A stretch of 64,000 nt of DNA, taken from the NCBI GenBank assembly GCA_041395565.1, contig JAWLAI010000006.1, positions 62,001 to 126,000 of the forward strand, written 5' to 3'. The DNA comes from Pseudomonadota bacterium. Its GTDB lineage: Bacteria; Pseudomonadota; Gammaproteobacteria; UBA9214. Made by a program: the position numbers and the translations under genes. This document shows, one piece after another, positions 62,418 through 64,000 of this stretch; position 1 is the stretch's first letter, and every line of letters begins with the position of its first letter. The notes under the pieces are model-generated. The model was not told where the DNA came from and ran no database searches. It saw only the letters and a list, made by a program, of their open reading frames with translations.

Positions 62418-63636
62418 GATTAACCTCCAGAGTCTCACGCCAGAGCAACAGCAAGCCGGCTGTGAACAACTTGATGACACAGGGTATCCCGGCATAAAAA
62501 AACGCCAGCGCCGTCAGTCCCGTTCTGGTGCCCGGTTCGTAGCCGAGCACAGCTAGCACTGGCAGTACCAGGCCAGCCGCCAGCGCCAGCACCAGCTTGC
62601 CGATCAGGCTCCAGATACCGAAATAGCTGGCGGTCCGGCCATGGTCACGGGGGGGAATGATATCGGCGGCTATCGCAGCGGGCAGTGCCAGGTCGGCGCC
62701 AAGGGCGGCGCCGGAGATGATGCAGATCAGCGCGTAGGCAACAAGATCGCCCGCTCCGAGCTGTGTTGCCCAGACAAAACCCGTCACGGCGATCAGGGAT
62801 CCCAGCAGCCAACTCAGGGTTTTGCCCCAGCGCCGCGCCAGCCTCAACCAGAGCGGAAGGGAACAGGCGCCACTGAGAAAATACAGCGCCAGGAAAGCTC
62901 CGCTATAGGAATCCAGCACCAGGACGTCATCGATATAGAACAGAGAAAGAGTGGCGGCTATCGCAATCGCCAGACCGTTGAGCAGGAACAGTATCGCCAG
63001 CCTGCGAAAAGGCGCATAACGCAGGGGTTGCAGTATTCCCAGTGCCGGGGATTGTATCCGACTCGCGAGCGGCGCATGCCGCAAGAGTATCCAGACCGAG
63101 GCAATCAGCAGTGCCGCGAAGCAGAGACTGAACGGCAGCCAGGTCAGCCACATTGGTAACAGGCTGGCCAGGATGACGCCAAGCAGAGCGAAGCCTTCAC
63201 GGAAGGCCACGAGACGCGTGCGTTCATGGCTATCCTCACTGGCCCTGGCACCCCAGGCGAGATAGGTGATATTCATGGCGCTGTGGGCGGTATAGACCAG
63301 GATCAGACTGACCGTGAACCAGGCCGCCAGTATGTGGGGATGCAGTGCCGGTGGGTTGAAAAGGGCCAGATAGGCCAGCCCAAGGACGCCTGCCGCGATG
63401 TAGATGAGCTGCTGCCAGCCCCCGGGTCGCTGCTGCATGAAGTCTGACAGGCGACCAAGCCAGGGGTCCTGCAGGGTATCGACCGCGCGCGAGCCCAGCA
63501 GCAGCACCCCGGTCAGGGCCAGGCCCAGGCCGAATTCCTCCCCGTAGAGTTTTGGAGTGTGTATATAAACCGGCAAGGCGGCCATCGCCAGGGGCGCGCC
63601 CAGCAATCCGTAGGCCAGTTGCTGGCGTATGTTCAC
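62407..63636 (-). CDS. MFS/GPH-type transporter
   Basis: 409 residues, about 12 helices. LGSRAVDTLQDPWLGRLSDF near residue 47 is the GPH (glycoside-pentoside-hexuronide symporter) loop motif with D-x-x-x-D-P, and AAIAADIIPPRDHGRTASYF near 320 is its second-half equivalent. A cation symporter or lipid-linked exporter; substrate not evident. Overlaps DUF3833 by 11 bases and the next gene by 4. Confidence 0.87.
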   Translation of the reverse strand: MNIRQQLAYGLLGAPLAMAALPVYIHTPKLYGEEFGLGLALTGVLLLGSRAVDTLQDPWLGRLSDFMQQRPGGWQQLIYIAAGVLGLAYLALFNPPALHPHILAAWFTVSLILVYTAHSAMNITYLAWGARASEDSHERTRLVAFREGFALLGVILASLLPMWLTWLPFSLCFAALLIASVWILLRHAPLASRIQSPALGILQPLRYAPFRRLAILFLLNGLAIAIAATLSLFYIDDVLVLDSYSGAFLALYFLSGACSLPLWLRLARRWGKTLSWLLGSLIAVTGFVWATQLGAGDLVAYALICIISGAALGADLALPAAIAADIIPPRDHGRTASYFGIWSLIGKLVLALAAGLVLPVLAVLGYEPGTRTGLTALAFFYAGIPCVIKLFTAGLLLLWRETLEVNHAC

Positions 63637-64000
63637 GGCGCAAGCCCCAGCAACTGTTTTCGCAGGTCCGGCTCGCGGGTGCGAGGGTCGAGCCAGATAT
63701 CGAAGAAGGCGCTTGCCAGGACCGGATCATCGAGACGTCCCAGTAGACTTTCTGTACTGTAAAAGACAGCCCCTTCTCCAGGGTGGTGCACACCCGTGAT
63801 CTGATCCCCTTTGCCCACATCACGAAACACAGCACTGAGACGTTGGACCAGCTGCGCGCCAGCCCGTAGCGTGCCGTGCATGCGCTCAATCTCCTGCAGG
63901 GTGGTGCGGGCAAGACTTTCACGGCTGAAACTGAATTCGTAGCGGATGCGCAGGGCGTGCGGCCGTTCCGGTTGATAGACGCCATCCGGCGCGTAGAGGG
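63633..64000 (-). CDS. Chalcone-isomerase-like protein, 5' end beyond window
   Basis: The visible C-terminal 121 residues read LYAPDGVYQPERPHALRIRY, then FSFSRESLARTTLQEIERM, and end in FFDIWLDPRTREPDLRKQLLG. The pairing of LYAPDG with FFxIWLDPRT is the signature of bacterial chalcone isomerase-like (CHI-like, Chalcone_3) proteins, usually exported and without known enzyme activity. Frame is continuous to the window edge, so it starts outside. Confidence 0.8.
   Translation of the reverse strand, partial: LYAPDGVYQPERPHALRIRYEFSFSRESLARTTLQEIERMHGTLRAGAQLVQRLSAVFRDVGKGDQITGVHHPGEGAVFYSTESLLGRLDDPVLASAFFDIWLDPRTREPDLRKQLLGLAP

Overview
The window is GC-rich, gene-dense DNA with short intergenic gaps and many 4-bp stop/start overlaps. 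It looks like chromosome from a free-living, probably gammaproteobacterial, possibly chemolithotrophic or sulfur-metabolising bacterium. The lineage is inferred from family content (NhaR-like LysR proteins, MobA/MobB, a LitR-type MerR cluster, a SufBCD-SufT operon, an ETHE1-type persulfide dioxygenase, a DUF3683 flavoprotein) and is not proven. No rRNA, tRNA, CRISPR array, prophage or intact transposase was seen.

Layout. 1-2280: end of an SDR gene and a two-gene ABC-2 exporter. 2281-5258: a visibly AT-richer island with a NERD-UvrD nuclease-helicase between two copies of a dispersed palindromic repeat. 5259-13619: a 1286-residue FAD/FeS/CCG oxidoreductase, a frameshifted TonB receptor, and a LysR / HPF / Bax-inhibitor-1 set. 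14065-18860: a LolDE-like ABC transporter with a PpkA-like von Willebrand protein and a Sel1-repeat membrane protein. 19048-21632: a core-deleted clpX, a ClC channel, a nifQ remnant and rnfH. 22115-26776: one 1553-residue sulfotransferase / repeat / nucleotidyltransferase / glycosyltransferase protein. 26796-31576: molybdenum-cofactor operon. 31694-42508: nitrate locus. 42949-47880: SUF iron-sulfur operon. 48473-57325: persulfide dioxygenase, a non-canonical Mrp antiporter operon and a tandem Usp. 57414-59565: a second LysR / HPF / Bax-inhibitor-1 set. 59813-64000: a LitR-like regulator (frameshifted) and its cluster.

The functional centre is nitrate use. mobB-moaA-moaB-moeA-moaC-moaD-moaE and mobA make Mo-bis-MGD for a NapA/NasA-type reductase, which is paired with a fused four-cluster ferredoxin and DmsC-like membrane anchor. 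A porin and NrtABD-like transporter import nitrate. Three sigma-54 promoter matches (one driving the reductase, one the porin, one nrtA), NtrC-like palindromes, and two leaders each carrying a pair of AAUGNC hexaloop hairpins plus an intrinsic terminator point to NtrC/sigma-54 initiation combined with ANTAR (NasR/NasT-type) antitermination. The regulators themselves are not in the window.

The SUF promoter overlaps two inverted IscR-type-1-like sites. The LysR-HPF-BI1 set occurs twice, 45 kb apart, the second time directly after the Mrp operon. A shared spaced TTC(C)GA motif appears at both sets and upstream of the persulfide dioxygenase/Mrp genes, suggesting a common NhaR-like regulon. Two genes (TonB receptor, LitR-like regulator) carry single-base frameshifts that could be real or assembly errors.
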